Source: Methanomassiliicoccus sp. UBA345 | Lineage (GTDB): Archaea; Thermoplasmatota; Thermoplasmata; Methanomassiliicoccales; Methanomassiliicoccaceae | Length of the DNA: 24,272 nt | Assembly: GCA_002504525.1 (NCBI GenBank) | Contig: DATD01000019.1 | Coordinates: 1 to 24,272 of the forward strand | Direction of reading: 5' to 3' | Shown: piece after piece, positions 1 to 7,579 of the stretch | Position numbering within the stretch: the stretch's first letter is position 1 | Layout of the letters: each line of letters begins with the position of its first letter | Program-made: the position numbers and the translations under genes | Notes under the pieces: model-generated | Told to the model about the DNA's origin: nothing | What the model saw: only the letters and a program-made list of their open reading frames with translations | Database searches by the model: none

Positions 1-284
1 TTGCGGTAGAAGATGCGGGCGAACGACTCCGCCACGACGGCGGTGATGCCGGCCTGCAGCAGCGCCCGGGGAGCGTGCTCCCTCGACGAGCCGCAGCCGA
101 AGTTCTTTCCCGCCACGATGACGTCGCCCTTGCTGACCTGTCCGGTCATTCCGGGGCGGACCTTCTCGAACATGAACTCGCCCAGCCGGTCGTTGTTGTC
201 GCTGAGCAGCCTCTCCGCCGGGATGATCTGGTCCGTATCGACGTGATCGCCGAACGACCATACTTTTCCTCTTAATTGTTCCAT
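1..284 (-). CDS. leuD: 3-isopropylmalate dehydratase small subunit, N-terminal part (cut by window edge)
   Basis: Small (swivel-domain) subunit of isopropylmalate isomerase, which with LeuC converts 2-isopropylmalate to 3-isopropylmalate in leucine synthesis, or acts on citramalate in the isoleucine route. The visible 94 codons begin MEQLRGKVWSFGDHVDTDQI. They carry the family signatures DTDQIIPAERL near residues 17-26 and GCGSSREHAP at 63-72, the substrate-contacting loop of small subunits. The reading frame is open to the window edge; archaeal LeuD proteins are about 160-170 residues, so roughly 70 residues are missing. The ATG at 284 shares its A with the leuC stop codon (TGATG), so translation is probably coupled. 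Homoaconitase small subunit is the alternative, but the leuA-leuC-leuD order favours leucine synthesis. Confidence 0.93.
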   Translation of the reverse strand, partial: MEQLRGKVWSFGDHVDTDQIIPAERLLSDNNDRLGEFMFEKVRPGMTGQVSKGDVIVAGKNFGCGSSREHAPRALLQAGITAVVAESFARIFYR

Positions 285-1531
285 CACAGCACCTCCGGTG
301 CGACGATCCTGCCAGCGACCGCGCTGGCCGCCACCACCGCAGGCCCGGCCAGATAGACCTCCGAGCCCTGGTGCCCCATCCGCCCGATGAAGTTGCGGTT
401 GGTGCTGGATACGCACTTCTCTCCCTTGGCCAGGACGCCCATGTGCCCGCCCAGACAGGCGGCGCAGGTCGGCCCGGACACGAACGCTCCGGCCCTGGCG
501 AATATGGACAGCAGCCCTTCGTCCATGGCCTGCTGGTATACCTCAGTGGAAGCAGGCACGACGATCATGCGGACGCCGTCGCGGACCTTTCGGCCCTTGA
601 TGATCGCGGCCGCGACCCGCAGGTCCTCGATCCTTCCGTTGGTGCAGGAGCCGAGGAACGCCTGGTCGATAGGAACGTCGACCTCGCCGACCACCCTGCC
701 GTTGCTCGGCAGGTGAGGGAACGCCACCATGTAGTCTAGCTCGCCAAGGTCGTACTCGAGCGTCCGGCTGTAATCGGCGCCTTCGTCCGCCGAGACCGGG
801 GAGTAGTCTCCCCTGACGCGGCCCTTCAGGTATGCCTCGGTAGCGGAATCGCACGGGAATATGCCCGCCTTGCCGCCGGCCTCGATGGCCATGTTGCTGA
901 CCGTCAGGCGGTCGTTGACGGGGATGTTGGCCACGCCGGGGCCGGAGAACTCGAACGCCTTGTAGTTCGCACCGTCGACCCCGATGTCGCTGATGATCCT
1001 GAGGATGAGGTCCTTTCCGGAGACCTGTTTCTTGAACATTCCCGTAAGCTTTACGTTGATGGCCTCGGGGACCTTGAACCACAGGCGGCCCTCGGCGAAG
1101 CACGCAGCCGCCTCGGTGGAGCCGATGCCGGTGGAGAAGGCATTGATGCCCCCATACGTGCAGGTGTGCGAGTCCGCGCCCACGATGAGGCGGCCGGGGG
1201 CGGCGAAGCCCTCGTCCACCATGACCTGGTGGCACACTCCTCCGCGGCCCACCTCGAAGTAGTTGGGCAGCTTCCATTTCTGCACGAACCGCCGCATCTC
1301 GGCGGCCTGCTCGGCTGAAGCGATATCCTTGTTGGGGACGAAGTGATCGGGGATGAGCACGATCTTGTCCCTCACCGGTTCGCATTCCAGGCCTTCGAAC
1401 TCGCGGAACGCCAGGGGCGCCGTGACGTCGTTGGCCATCACGTAGTCGATCTCCGCTTCTACGATCTGACCAGCATAGGCGTCCACGCCGGAGCGGGCGG
1501 ACAGGATCTTCTCGGAAATTGTCTTAGCCAT
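284..1531 (-). CDS. leuC: 3-isopropylmalate dehydratase large subunit (LeuC/HacA family)
   Basis: Large [4Fe-4S] subunit of isopropylmalate isomerase, aconitase superfamily, cytosolic. At about 415 residues it matches the shorter archaeal LeuC/HacA class. Visible signatures are GADSHTCTYGG near residues 118-128, GSCTNGR near 295-301 and GPTCAACLGG near 354-363. Cysteines near 296, 356 and 359 are the expected cluster ligands, followed by SSTNRNFIGRMG. Two in-frame ATGs exist. The one at 1537 forms an ATGA overlap with the leuA stop, but the ATG at 1531 (MAKTISEK) sits six bases after the Shine-Dalgarno-like GGAAGGA and matches the usual LeuC N-terminus, so I prefer it. Some archaeal members act in both the leucine and citramalate pathways, which sequence alone cannot settle. 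Confidence 0.95.
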   Translation of the reverse strand: MAKTISEKILSARSGVDAYAGQIVEAEIDYVMANDVTAPLAFREFEGLECEPVRDKIVLIPDHFVPNKDIASAEQAAEMRRFVQKWKLPNYFEVGRGGVCHQVMVDEGFAAPGRLIVGADSHTCTYGGINAFSTGIGSTEAAACFAEGRLWFKVPEAINVKLTGMFKKQVSGKDLILRIISDIGVDGANYKAFEFSGPGVANIPVNDRLTVSNMAIEAGGKAGIFPCDSATEAYLKGRVRGDYSPVSADEGADYSRTLEYDLGELDYMVAFPHLPSNGRVVGEVDVPIDQAFLGSCTNGRIEDLRVAAAIIKGRKVRDGVRMIVVPASTEVYQQAMDEGLLSIFARAGAFVSGPTCAACLGGHMGVLAKGEKCVSSTNRNFIGRMGHQGSEVYLAGPAVVAASAVAGRIVAPEVL

Positions 1532-1533
1532 TA

Positions 1534-3129
1534 TCATTCCTTCCTGCAGTAGAGGCGGTCAAGGGCCTCCATGGTGGAGTCCACCGATGTTTGGACTATG
1601 TCCGAACCGATGGCCTTCCCTATAGACATTATCGTCTTTTCTCCGTTCTTCGCCACCCTCACGCTCACCTCGCACAGCGCGTCGCTGCCGCCGGTGATAG
1701 CGTTGAGGCGGTACTCCACGAGATGGATGTCGTTGCCCATCACCAGCTTTATGGCGTTGAGGGCCGCGTCCACGGGGCCGATGCCCGTCGAGGAGCCGAT
1801 CTTCTTCTCGCCGTTCACTTCGATCGACACGACCGCGGTGGGGGTGGTGTTCATACCGGTGAAGACAGCGAACTCTTTTAGCTTTACCTTCTGCGACTCC
1901 CTCCTGCCCAGTATGTGGGACGCCAGAGCTACGAGCTCCGCATCGTCCACATCCTTTCCGGAGTCGGCGAGCTTCTTGACCATCTCCACCACGTGCTCCA
2001 CCTGCTCGTCGTCGAGATCGATGCCGTACTCGGACAGCTTGGTCCGCACGCTGTGCGCTCCGGTGTGCTTGCCCATGACGATGTTTCTCTGCACCCCGAC
2101 CAGCTCTGGCCCGAACGCCTCGTACGTTGACGGGGCGCCCATGACGCCGTGGACGTGGATGCCGGACTCGTGGGCGAAGGCGTTGGCGCCGACGATGGCC
2201 TTGGTGGGCGGAACGGCGTAGCCGGTGAGGCGGGACACTACCCTGGAGGTGGGGCCGATGAGGCAGGTGTCGATGTTGGTGCCCACCTCGTAGAAGGCCA
2301 TGAGGCCGAGCACCGTCTCGTCGAGCGACGCGTTCCCGGCCCTCTCGCCGAGGCCGTTCATGGTCACATGGACCTGGCGTGCGCCCGCTCTGACCGCCGC
2401 CAGGGTGTTGGCGACCGCGAGCCCGAAGTCGTCGTGGCAGTGCACCGAGATCGGCACCCTGGTCACCGTTACGAGCTCCTTGATGAGGTATTCCATGGCC
2501 GGAGGGCCGATCGTTCCCACCGTGTCCGGCACGTTGATCTTGTCGACCCCCGCCCCCTGGACCGCCACATGCATCTCCTTGAGGAAATCGAGGTCGGTGC
2601 GGGTGGCGTCCTCACAGCTGAACTCGACCGTGAGCCCGTGCGACTTGCCGTATTCGATTGCCTCCACGGCCTTGGCCTTGACCTCTTCCCGGGTCATCTT
2701 CAGCTTGTACTGGAGATGGGTGTCGGAAGTGGCGATGAACGTGTGAATGTAATCCAGTCCGCAGTCCAGGGCCGCGTCGATGTCCCTCTTGTTGCAGCGG
2801 GCGAGGCCGCAGATGCGCGCATCGAGGCCTTCGGCCGCGATCTCCCCTATCGCTTCCCGCTCCCCTGCTGACGATGCGGGGAAGCCGGCCTCTATGACGT
2901 CCACCCCGAGATCGCTGAGCGCCCGCGCTATCTTGACCTTGTCCTCGATGGACAGCGCTATGCCCGGCGTCTGCTCGCCGTCCCTGAGGGTGGTATCTAA
3001 CACCGTGACCGCGGACGGCAGGCCCGGAGAGATGACACGGGCATTGTATGGACTGGTGAACACCCTCTTCCTGTCGAGGGAACGGGGTTGGCAGGACAGT
3101 GCTTGCTCTAGCTTACCTCGGTCGACCAT
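1534..3129 (-). CDS. leuA: 2-isopropylmalate synthase / (R)-citramalate synthase family protein
   Basis: Acetyl-CoA-dependent Claisen condensation enzyme that starts the leucine (LeuA) or isoleucine (CimA) pathway. The catalytic TIM barrel shows TTLRDGEQTPG at about 46-56 (the conserved Arg-Asp pair), the metal-binding HCHDDFG at 230-236 and NGLGERAGNAS at 258-268. The last third, ending in the RLYCRKE tail, has the layout of the LeuA regulatory dimer domain that binds the end product. It is 531 residues, with about 40 residues before the barrel. The ATG at 3129 has a GAGGCG Shine-Dalgarno about six bases upstream; a GTG at 3063 would give a shorter protein but is badly spaced. It is followed by overlapping leuC and leuD. 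LeuA and CimA are close paralogues; genomic context favours LeuA but does not exclude CimA. A leader ORF precedes it. Confidence 0.88.
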   Translation of the reverse strand: MVDRGKLEQALSCQPRSLDRKRVFTSPYNARVISPGLPSAVTVLDTTLRDGEQTPGIALSIEDKVKIARALSDLGVDVIEAGFPASSAGEREAIGEIAAEGLDARICGLARCNKRDIDAALDCGLDYIHTFIATSDTHLQYKLKMTREEVKAKAVEAIEYGKSHGLTVEFSCEDATRTDLDFLKEMHVAVQGAGVDKINVPDTVGTIGPPAMEYLIKELVTVTRVPISVHCHDDFGLAVANTLAAVRAGARQVHVTMNGLGERAGNASLDETVLGLMAFYEVGTNIDTCLIGPTSRVVSRLTGYAVPPTKAIVGANAFAHESGIHVHGVMGAPSTYEAFGPELVGVQRNIVMGKHTGAHSVRTKLSEYGIDLDDEQVEHVVEMVKKLADSGKDVDDAELVALASHILGRRESQKVKLKEFAVFTGMNTTPTAVVSIEVNGEKKIGSSTGIGPVDAALNAIKLVMGNDIHLVEYRLNAITGGSDALCEVSVRVAKNGEKTIMSIGKAIGSDIVQTSVDSTMEALDRLYCRKE

Positions 3130-3167
3130 AGAATCGCCTCAGTTAGCCCAGGGGTTCAGCGATGAGA

Positions 3168-3230
3168 CTAGAACGCGCGCAAAATCAACAGTGGTTCTTG
3201 CCCGTGGTCGCTGTTCATGGACTGACTCAT
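3168..3230 (-). CDS. Candidate leader peptide of the leuA operon (20 codons)
   Basis: A very short ORF between the leuA promoter and leuA. It begins MSQSMNSD and ends EPLLILRAF before TAG, so it has Leu-Leu-Ile-Leu codons (CTG TTG ATT TTG) just ahead of the stop. The TATA-like element at 3247-3260 lies about 20-25 bases upstream of its ATG at 3230, the spacing of leaderless genes elsewhere in this window. The stop lies 38 bases before the leuA start. A second in-frame ATG is at 3218. A short inverted repeat (minus strand ATCGC at 3163-3159, GCGAT at 3137-3133) lies between its stop and leuA and includes part of the leuA Shine-Dalgarno region. Translation and regulatory function are inferred; chance cannot be ruled out for an ORF this short. 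Confidence 0.42.
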   Translation of the reverse strand: MSQSMNSDHGQEPLLILRAF

Positions 3231-3246
3231 TCCCTATGAACGGAGC

Positions 3247-3260
3247 GGATATATATTAAG
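3247..3260 (-). promoter_or_regulatory. TATA-type promoter of the leuA operon
   Basis: On the minus strand the sequence reads CTTAATATATATCC, the only strong TATA-like element in the leuA/MFS divergent region. A start site 22-27 bases downstream would fall near 3230, at the ATG of the candidate leader peptide, leaving about 100 bases before leuA. A weaker plus-strand element, CATTTAAC at 3331-3338, could serve the exporter gene. Confidence 0.6.
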
Positions 3261-3364
3261 ATTGCAGGGACCGGCCGAGGCCGCGCGCGCGACCCTGGCC
3301 AGGAACGTTCCGAGGGTCCCCAGAACGCAACATTTAACTCCGTCCTCTCGCTCTGGCGGAGGGC

Positions 3365-4795
3365 ATGAAAGGACCAGGGGCGATGAACGGAAGGTACGTC
3401 GCCCTAGCCATCGTGATGGTGGGGGTCTTCATGTCGGTACTGGACGCGGTGGCACTCAACATCGCGCTGCCGGCCATCACCTCCGACTTCGGCGTGGCCG
3501 TAGCGGATGCCCAATGGGTGGTGACCGCCTATCTTCTGACGCAGACCTGCTTCCTCATCATCGCCGGCAAGGTGTCCGAACGCACCGGACAGGCCAGAAT
3601 GTTCACCGCCGGGCTGGCGGCCTTCACCGTGGCATCGCTGCTGTGCGCCCTCTCCGCCAACCTGGAGCAGCTGGTCCTGTTCCGGGTGGTGCAGGGCATC
3701 GGGGCATCCATGCTGTTCAGCGTGTCGACGTCCATCGTGTTCCGGTCGTTCGACGTCCGTGACCGGGGAAGGGCCATGGGGTTCCTCGGCTCCACCGTGG
3801 CGGTGGGAGGCATGCTCGGCCCGGTCATCGGCGGCTTCCTGGTCGGCACCGTGGGATGGCAATCCATCTTCCTGATCAACGTCCCCATCGGCGCGGTGGC
3901 GGCGATCGTGGCGGTGAAGGTCCTGAGGATCGATGAGATACTCGTGGACCGCCTGCACATGGACTATCGCGGAGCGGTGCTGTGGGTCGTATCCATGGCC
4001 TCGCTGATGCTCACCCTCGGATGGGTGGGGCAGAGCGGAGCGGTGACGCCAGAGATCGTCATCGGCCTCGCCGCCTTCGTGGCAGCCATCGTCCTGTTCG
4101 TCCGCCAGGAGAGGAAGGTGCAACATCCGCTGATGGACATCTCGGTGTTCGGGGTGAAGCGGTTCACCCTGGTCGGGGCGAGCATGGTCATGTTCTTCCT
4201 GTCGTTCAGCATGGTGACCATCCTCGGCCCGTTCTACTACGAGGGCGTGCTCAACTACGAAGCGACCATCGTGGGCCTGATCTTCATGGTGCTTCCAGCG
4301 GTGACCATGTTCGGCTCCCCTCTGGTCGGCCGCATGTACGACGCCAGGCGGTTCCGCCCGTACGCGAGCGCCGGCCACATCGTCCGCGCCGGCGGCTTCT
4401 TCATCATGGCATACGGGTTCCTGACTGTCAACGTCCTGCTGACCGTGGCAGCGTTCTTTCTCATGGGAGTCGGCAGTTGCCTGTTCCAGACGCCGAACAA
4501 CAGCGAGATGATGCTGGCGCTGCCAAGGGAGAAGAGCGGACTAGCATCGAGCATCCAGGCCACCACCAGGAACCTGAGCATGGCCATGGGAATATCAACG
4601 GCCACCATACTCATGACCCTCATGATGGGGTCGATGGACTACGGAGCCATCGCCGGCGGCCCTCTGGCCGATGAGCTAGCCAGGTCCGTGGCCATCGCGG
4701 TGTCCTTCGGCGGCGTGCTCTCGATCGTCGGCGCGGCCATCTCTCGGTCGAGCGAGGAGAGGGTGCTGAAGGAAGAGGGGAACGAAGATCGTTGA
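3365..4795 (+). CDS. MFS transporter, DHA2 (EmrB/QacA-type) drug:proton antiporter
   Basis: Integral membrane exporter of 476 residues, the size of 14-helix DHA2 transporters, expected to expel hydrophobic compounds in exchange for protons. Family motifs are clear: LDAVALNIALP at about 26-36 (motif D1), GKVSERTGQARMF at 68-80 (motif A loop), LFRVVQGIGASM at 105-116 (motif B, with its arginine) and GPVIGGFL at 152-159 (antiporter motif C). Hydrophobic helices fill the protein, which ends in a short charged tail. The start is uncertain: ATG 3365 has GGAGGG only one base upstream, while ATG 3383 (MNGRYVAL) would begin just before the first helix. It is a single gene, divergent from the leucine operon and convergent with queE, 26 bases apart. 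The substrate cannot be told from sequence. Confidence 0.92.
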   Translation: MKGPGAMNGRYVALAIVMVGVFMSVLDAVALNIALPAITSDFGVAVADAQWVVTAYLLTQTCFLIIAGKVSERTGQARMFTAGLAAFTVASLLCALSANLEQLVLFRVVQGIGASMLFSVSTSIVFRSFDVRDRGRAMGFLGSTVAVGGMLGPVIGGFLVGTVGWQSIFLINVPIGAVAAIVAVKVLRIDEILVDRLHMDYRGAVLWVVSMASLMLTLGWVGQSGAVTPEIVIGLAAFVAAIVLFVRQERKVQHPLMDISVFGVKRFTLVGASMVMFFLSFSMVTILGPFYYEGVLNYEATIVGLIFMVLPAVTMFGSPLVGRMYDARRFRPYASAGHIVRAGGFFIMAYGFLTVNVLLTVAAFFLMGVGSCLFQTPNNSEMMLALPREKSGLASSIQATTRNLSMAMGISTATILMTLMMGSMDYGAIAGGPLADELARSVAIAVSFGGVLSIVGAAISRSSEERVLKEEGNEDR

Positions 4796-4821
4796 TGGGG
4801 CGAACCGATGCAACGGCGAGA

Positions 4822-5451
4822 TCAGACCCCTCTCTTCTCTCCCCAGATGAGCTTGTGCAGCTGCGGCAGCACCCGTACCCACAGCCGGTCGTTCAGCACC
4901 CAGGATGCCAGGTCCTTCAGTTCGGTGCCGCCGACGGGGGTCATGATGATCGGGCAATTGATCTCGTTCTCGCGAAGGACCTTCTTGGCGAACAGGTAGT
5001 CGACGCGATCGGCGATGATGAACTTGAGCTGGTCCCGGGGGCCTAGGAACTCCAGGTTGTCGCGGTGGAGGGAGTCGCTCATGCCCGACGACGGACATTT
5101 CACGTCCATGGATATGAGGAGGTCCTCGGAGTTCGGCAGCGTGTCCAGCGGGAGGGAGCCGTTGGTCTCGATGGACACATGATGCTCCGAATCGAGGAGG
5201 TCCTCGACCAGCACCAGGATGTCGTCCTGCAGCATCGGCTCTCCGCCGGTGAGGCACACGAAGGGAACGCCGAATCGCTCCACCTCATCCAGGACCTCGT
5301 TCGCCGACATCTCCTTCCCGCCCTCCCTCGCATACTTCGTATCGCACCATTTGCAGTCGAGGTTGCATCCCTCAAAGCGGACGAAAGTGGTGGGCGTGCC
5401 CATCAGTACGCCCTCGCCCTGCAGCGAGACGAACGTCTCGATCACTTTCAT
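4822..5451 (-). CDS. queE: 7-carboxy-7-deazaguanine synthase (QueE)
   Basis: Radical SAM enzyme that contracts 6-carboxytetrahydropterin to 7-carboxy-7-deazaguanine, the third step to preQ0 and, in archaea, to archaeosine in tRNA. The 209-residue protein begins MKVIETFVSLQGEG, with the substrate-binding LQGEG at 10-14. The CX3CX2C cluster motif is at Cys29, Cys33 and Cys36 (CNLDCKWCDT), and TGGEP at 68-72 is the SAM-binding strand. A longer open frame extends upstream, but it only reads through the end of queC. The ATG at 5451 overlaps the queC stop by four bases (ATGA), with GAGGTGG just upstream. It is last of queD-queC-queE, which is pathway order. Confidence 0.95.
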   Translation of the reverse strand: MKVIETFVSLQGEGVLMGTPTTFVRFEGCNLDCKWCDTKYAREGGKEMSANEVLDEVERFGVPFVCLTGGEPMLQDDILVLVEDLLDSEHHVSIETNGSLPLDTLPNSEDLLISMDVKCPSSGMSDSLHRDNLEFLGPRDQLKFIIADRVDYLFAKKVLRENEINCPIIMTPVGGTELKDLASWVLNDRLWVRVLPQLHKLIWGEKRGV

Positions 5452-6131
5452 GCCACCACCTCGTAAGGCACCGGGTCCGTCTCCCCGGCCTCCTCGAAGC
5501 CTTTCAGGCGGAGGAGGCACGACTCACACCGGCCGCAGGCCTTCTCCTTGCCGTTGTAGCAGGACCAGGTCAGCTCCAGCGGCGCCCCGAGCTTCTTGGC
5601 CAGACGGACGATGTCGGCCTTTGACATTCGAAGAATGGGCGTCTCGATCCGTATCGGGCGCCCCTCCACCCCCGCCTTGGTCCCGACCCTGAGCACCTCC
5701 TCGAAAGCATGGAAGAACTCCGGCCTGCAGTCGGGGTACCCAGAGTAGTCGACGGCGTTGGCCCCTATGAAGATGGCCTCTCCGCCCTCGGTCTCGCACA
5801 GGCCGGCGGCAAGGCTCAGCATCAGGATGTTCCTGGCAGGCACGTACGTCACCGGGATCTCGCTGCCGATGCCCTCCGCCGAGTCGCGCATCGGGACGTC
5901 GACTTCCTTGGAGACGAGCGCGCTGTTGCGCAGGTACGAGAGGTCCAGGTCCAGAACGACGTGGTTCTTGATGCCGTAGTGCTTCGCCACCGCCCGGGCC
6001 GAATCGAGCTCCCGGGAATGCCTCTGCCCATAGCGGACGCTCAGCGCCGTTACCTCGTAGCCTTGCGATAGGGCGTACGCCAGCACCGTGGTGCTGTCCA
6101 GGCCGCCGGACAACAGGACGACGGCCTTCAT
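5448..6131 (-). CDS. queC: 7-cyano-7-deazaguanine synthase (QueC)
   Basis: ATP-dependent enzyme that converts 7-carboxy-7-deazaguanine and ammonia to preQ0. The 227 residues start MKAVVLLSGGLDS, with the PP-loop SGGLDS at 8-13. RYGQRH near 33-38 is typical of QueC. Near the C-terminus Cys191, Cys199, Cys202 and Cys205 (CX7CX2CX2C, around KACGRCESC) form the expected zinc site. A longer open frame goes upstream to 6272 but only reads through queD in another frame, so I start at 6131. That ATG overlaps the queD stop as ATGA. Both junctions in this operon have the same four-base overlap, which suggests coupled translation of the three enzymes. Confidence 0.95.
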   Translation of the reverse strand: MKAVVLLSGGLDSTTVLAYALSQGYEVTALSVRYGQRHSRELDSARAVAKHYGIKNHVVLDLDLSYLRNSALVSKEVDVPMRDSAEGIGSEIPVTYVPARNILMLSLAAGLCETEGGEAIFIGANAVDYSGYPDCRPEFFHAFEEVLRVGTKAGVEGRPIRIETPILRMSKADIVRLAKKLGAPLELTWSCYNGKEKACGRCESCLLRLKGFEEAGETDPVPYEVVA

Positions 6132-6604
6132 GGCCGCAGCTCCCGGCCCGCCCATGCGGTCTGCCCCCGCTCCTCGTCGAGGCCAACCTCGACGTAGCGG
6201 ACGTTGGGGGTGAACTCGATCTCTCGGATGAGGCGCTCCAGCGCCATCCCGGCCATCTCCTCTGCGCTGCATTGCGCCACATCCAGGATGGCGACGTCCT
6301 CGGCCGGGAACACATAGCGCTTGCTCCCCACCTGGACCTCGACCTCGCTGCCCTGCGTTATCGTGACCTCGGCAGATCGTCCCGGGAGGAGGACGCGATG
6401 GTCCAGCTCATCGACCATGGTCTTGAGGGCCTTCTTGAGGTCCACGAAGTCCATGATCATTCCGTTGCCGCCGACGTCGCCGTGCAACACCAGATGGAGA
6501 ACGTAGGAATGGCCGTGCAGACGCCCGCACTTGTCATGGCCGGGGATGAAATGTGAGGCCGAGAACCGTATCCCGGAGTAATTGCCATCAATGGCTATGC
6601 GCAT
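6128..6604 (-). CDS. queD: 6-carboxy-5,6,7,8-tetrahydropterin synthase (QueD/PTPS family)
   Basis: T-fold enzyme converting dihydroneopterin triphosphate to 6-carboxytetrahydropterin, the second step to preQ0. Among its 158 residues, His18, His30 and His32 (SASHFI and RLHGHS) are the expected zinc ligands. Cys26 in HDKCGRLHGHS is the catalytic cysteine position of QueD-type members, and LDH at 67-69 supplies the Asp-His pair. The C-terminal strand reads VEVGLDEERGQTAWAG, somewhat unlike the usual V-x-V-x-E-T pattern. It is first in the operon, with a TATA element about 25 bases upstream. The pathway's first enzyme, a GTP cyclohydrolase, and the archaeosine transferases are not in this window. 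Confidence 0.92.
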   Translation of the reverse strand: MRIAIDGNYSGIRFSASHFIPGHDKCGRLHGHSYVLHLVLHGDVGGNGMIMDFVDLKKALKTMVDELDHRVLLPGRSAEVTITQGSEVEVQVGSKRYVFPAEDVAILDVAQCSAEEMAGMALERLIREIEFTPNVRYVEVGLDEERGQTAWAGRELRP

Positions 6605-6623
6605 GTGGCCAAGGACGCCATTA

Positions 6624-6636
6624 TCATTATATGTGT
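6624..6636 (-). promoter_or_regulatory. TATA-type promoter of queDCE
   Basis: The minus strand reads ACACATATAATGA here. The TATA core is about 25 bases from the queD ATG at 6604, which puts the expected transcription start at or next to the start codon. I see no Shine-Dalgarno, so a leaderless mRNA is likely. Confidence 0.6.
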
Positions 6637-6662
6637 CTTTCTGAGCACCGCCCAGGCCCGCT

Positions 6663-7451
6663 TCAGCGGATGGACGCCAGGGCGCACGCCAGGGCGATGG
6701 AGTCCCCGTAGGAGGACTTGGCCCTTGAGGTGTCGATGTACACCTTGTCGATGTTGAGCACCGGAGCCCCCAGCGCGGCCGCGCCCCCCAGGAAGTGCAG
6801 GGTGCGGAAGATCAGGTTCCCGGAGACGCCGTCGGGAGCGATCACCACATCGCAGTCCCGGGCGGCGTTCTCGATCAGCACCTGGACGTCCCTCGCCCTG
6901 ATGCCTTCCGAGATGGCGATCTCCGTCGCCGCCTCCGCCGCCTCGATGCTGCGGTCGATCTCGGCCATGCGTCCCTTGTCCGAGGTGCGGCCGCCCGACA
7001 TGAAACCGATCTCCGGCTCGATGTCCAGCCGCCGCATCAGTCTCGCCGACAGACGGGCGATCTCCACCTTCTCGGCGATGCTCCAGCCTTCGTCGATCCC
7101 TACCGGGGCGAGGAGGAAGAGCCTGCCCTCGCGGGGCTGCATGAACGCCGCCCTGAGCACCTTGGTCACCTGGAAGGCCTTCCTCACCGCGCCCATGGCC
7201 CGGTTGGAATCGATGTCGCCGCGCACCGCTGCATCGATCTTGCCGTTGAGAAGGTCCTCCGCCAGCATGCTGGCGTCGTTGTAGAGCAGGACATCGGAGA
7301 ATCCGCGGTCCTCCGCGTCCACCTTCGCTTCCATCGCCTTCTCCACGTCCTTGCCGACCCCGAGGCCGATACGGAGGCCGGAGCGCTGCGCGCGAAGATA
7401 TATGGACTCGGCTGTGAGCATCTGCCGGTGATTGCCTGGAATGATTATCAT
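6663..7451 (-). CDS. mtxX: Methanogenesis marker protein 4 (Mmp4/MtxX, phosphate acyltransferase-like)
   Basis: A 262-residue protein resembling the methanogen-specific Mmp4/MtxX family, which has the fold of phosphotransacetylase/phosphate butyryltransferase. Its biochemical role in methanogens is not established. It begins MIIIPGNHRQM. Visible family-like features are LGVGKDVEKAMEA near the N-terminus, SGGRTSDKGR in the middle and APDGVSGNLIFRTLHFLGGAAALG near the C-terminus, a Gly-rich segment as in phosphate acyltransferases. The open frame extends to 7853, but that part is Arg-rich and antisense to the neighbouring plus-strand gene, so I reject it. The ATG at 7451 has GGGGC upstream. It lies 58 bases ahead of queD on the same strand, but queD has its own promoter. 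Identification is by recalled family resemblance. Confidence 0.78.
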   Translation of the reverse strand: MIIIPGNHRQMLTAESIYLRAQRSGLRIGLGVGKDVEKAMEAKVDAEDRGFSDVLLYNDASMLAEDLLNGKIDAAVRGDIDSNRAMGAVRKAFQVTKVLRAAFMQPREGRLFLLAPVGIDEGWSIAEKVEIARLSARLMRRLDIEPEIGFMSGGRTSDKGRMAEIDRSIEAAEAATEIAISEGIRARDVQVLIENAARDCDVVIAPDGVSGNLIFRTLHFLGGAAALGAPVLNIDKVYIDTSRAKSSYGDSIALACALASIR

Positions 7452-7579
7452 TGTTGCCCCGCTTCTGACGAGGTCTGTGCGCCGTAGCCTGCTTCGCCGC
7501 AGGAGGCGGAGCCGCCGCGGCCAGGACGCGCAGCGCAAAGCGCTTAAGCCGCGCGACAACAATCTGCCATGAGAACGAT

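Noticed and set aside
3404..4378. A 324-codon minus-strand open frame opposite the exporter.
   Set aside because: It is extremely His/Glu/Asp-rich and without hydrophobic structure, the typical antisense of a membrane-protein gene in GC-rich DNA.
5452..6272. Longer starts for queE (to 5520) and queC (to 6272).
   Set aside because: Both extensions only read through the preceding gene in another frame. The ATGA overlaps and standard N-termini (MKVIETF, MKAVVLLSGG) fix the starts at 5451 and 6131.
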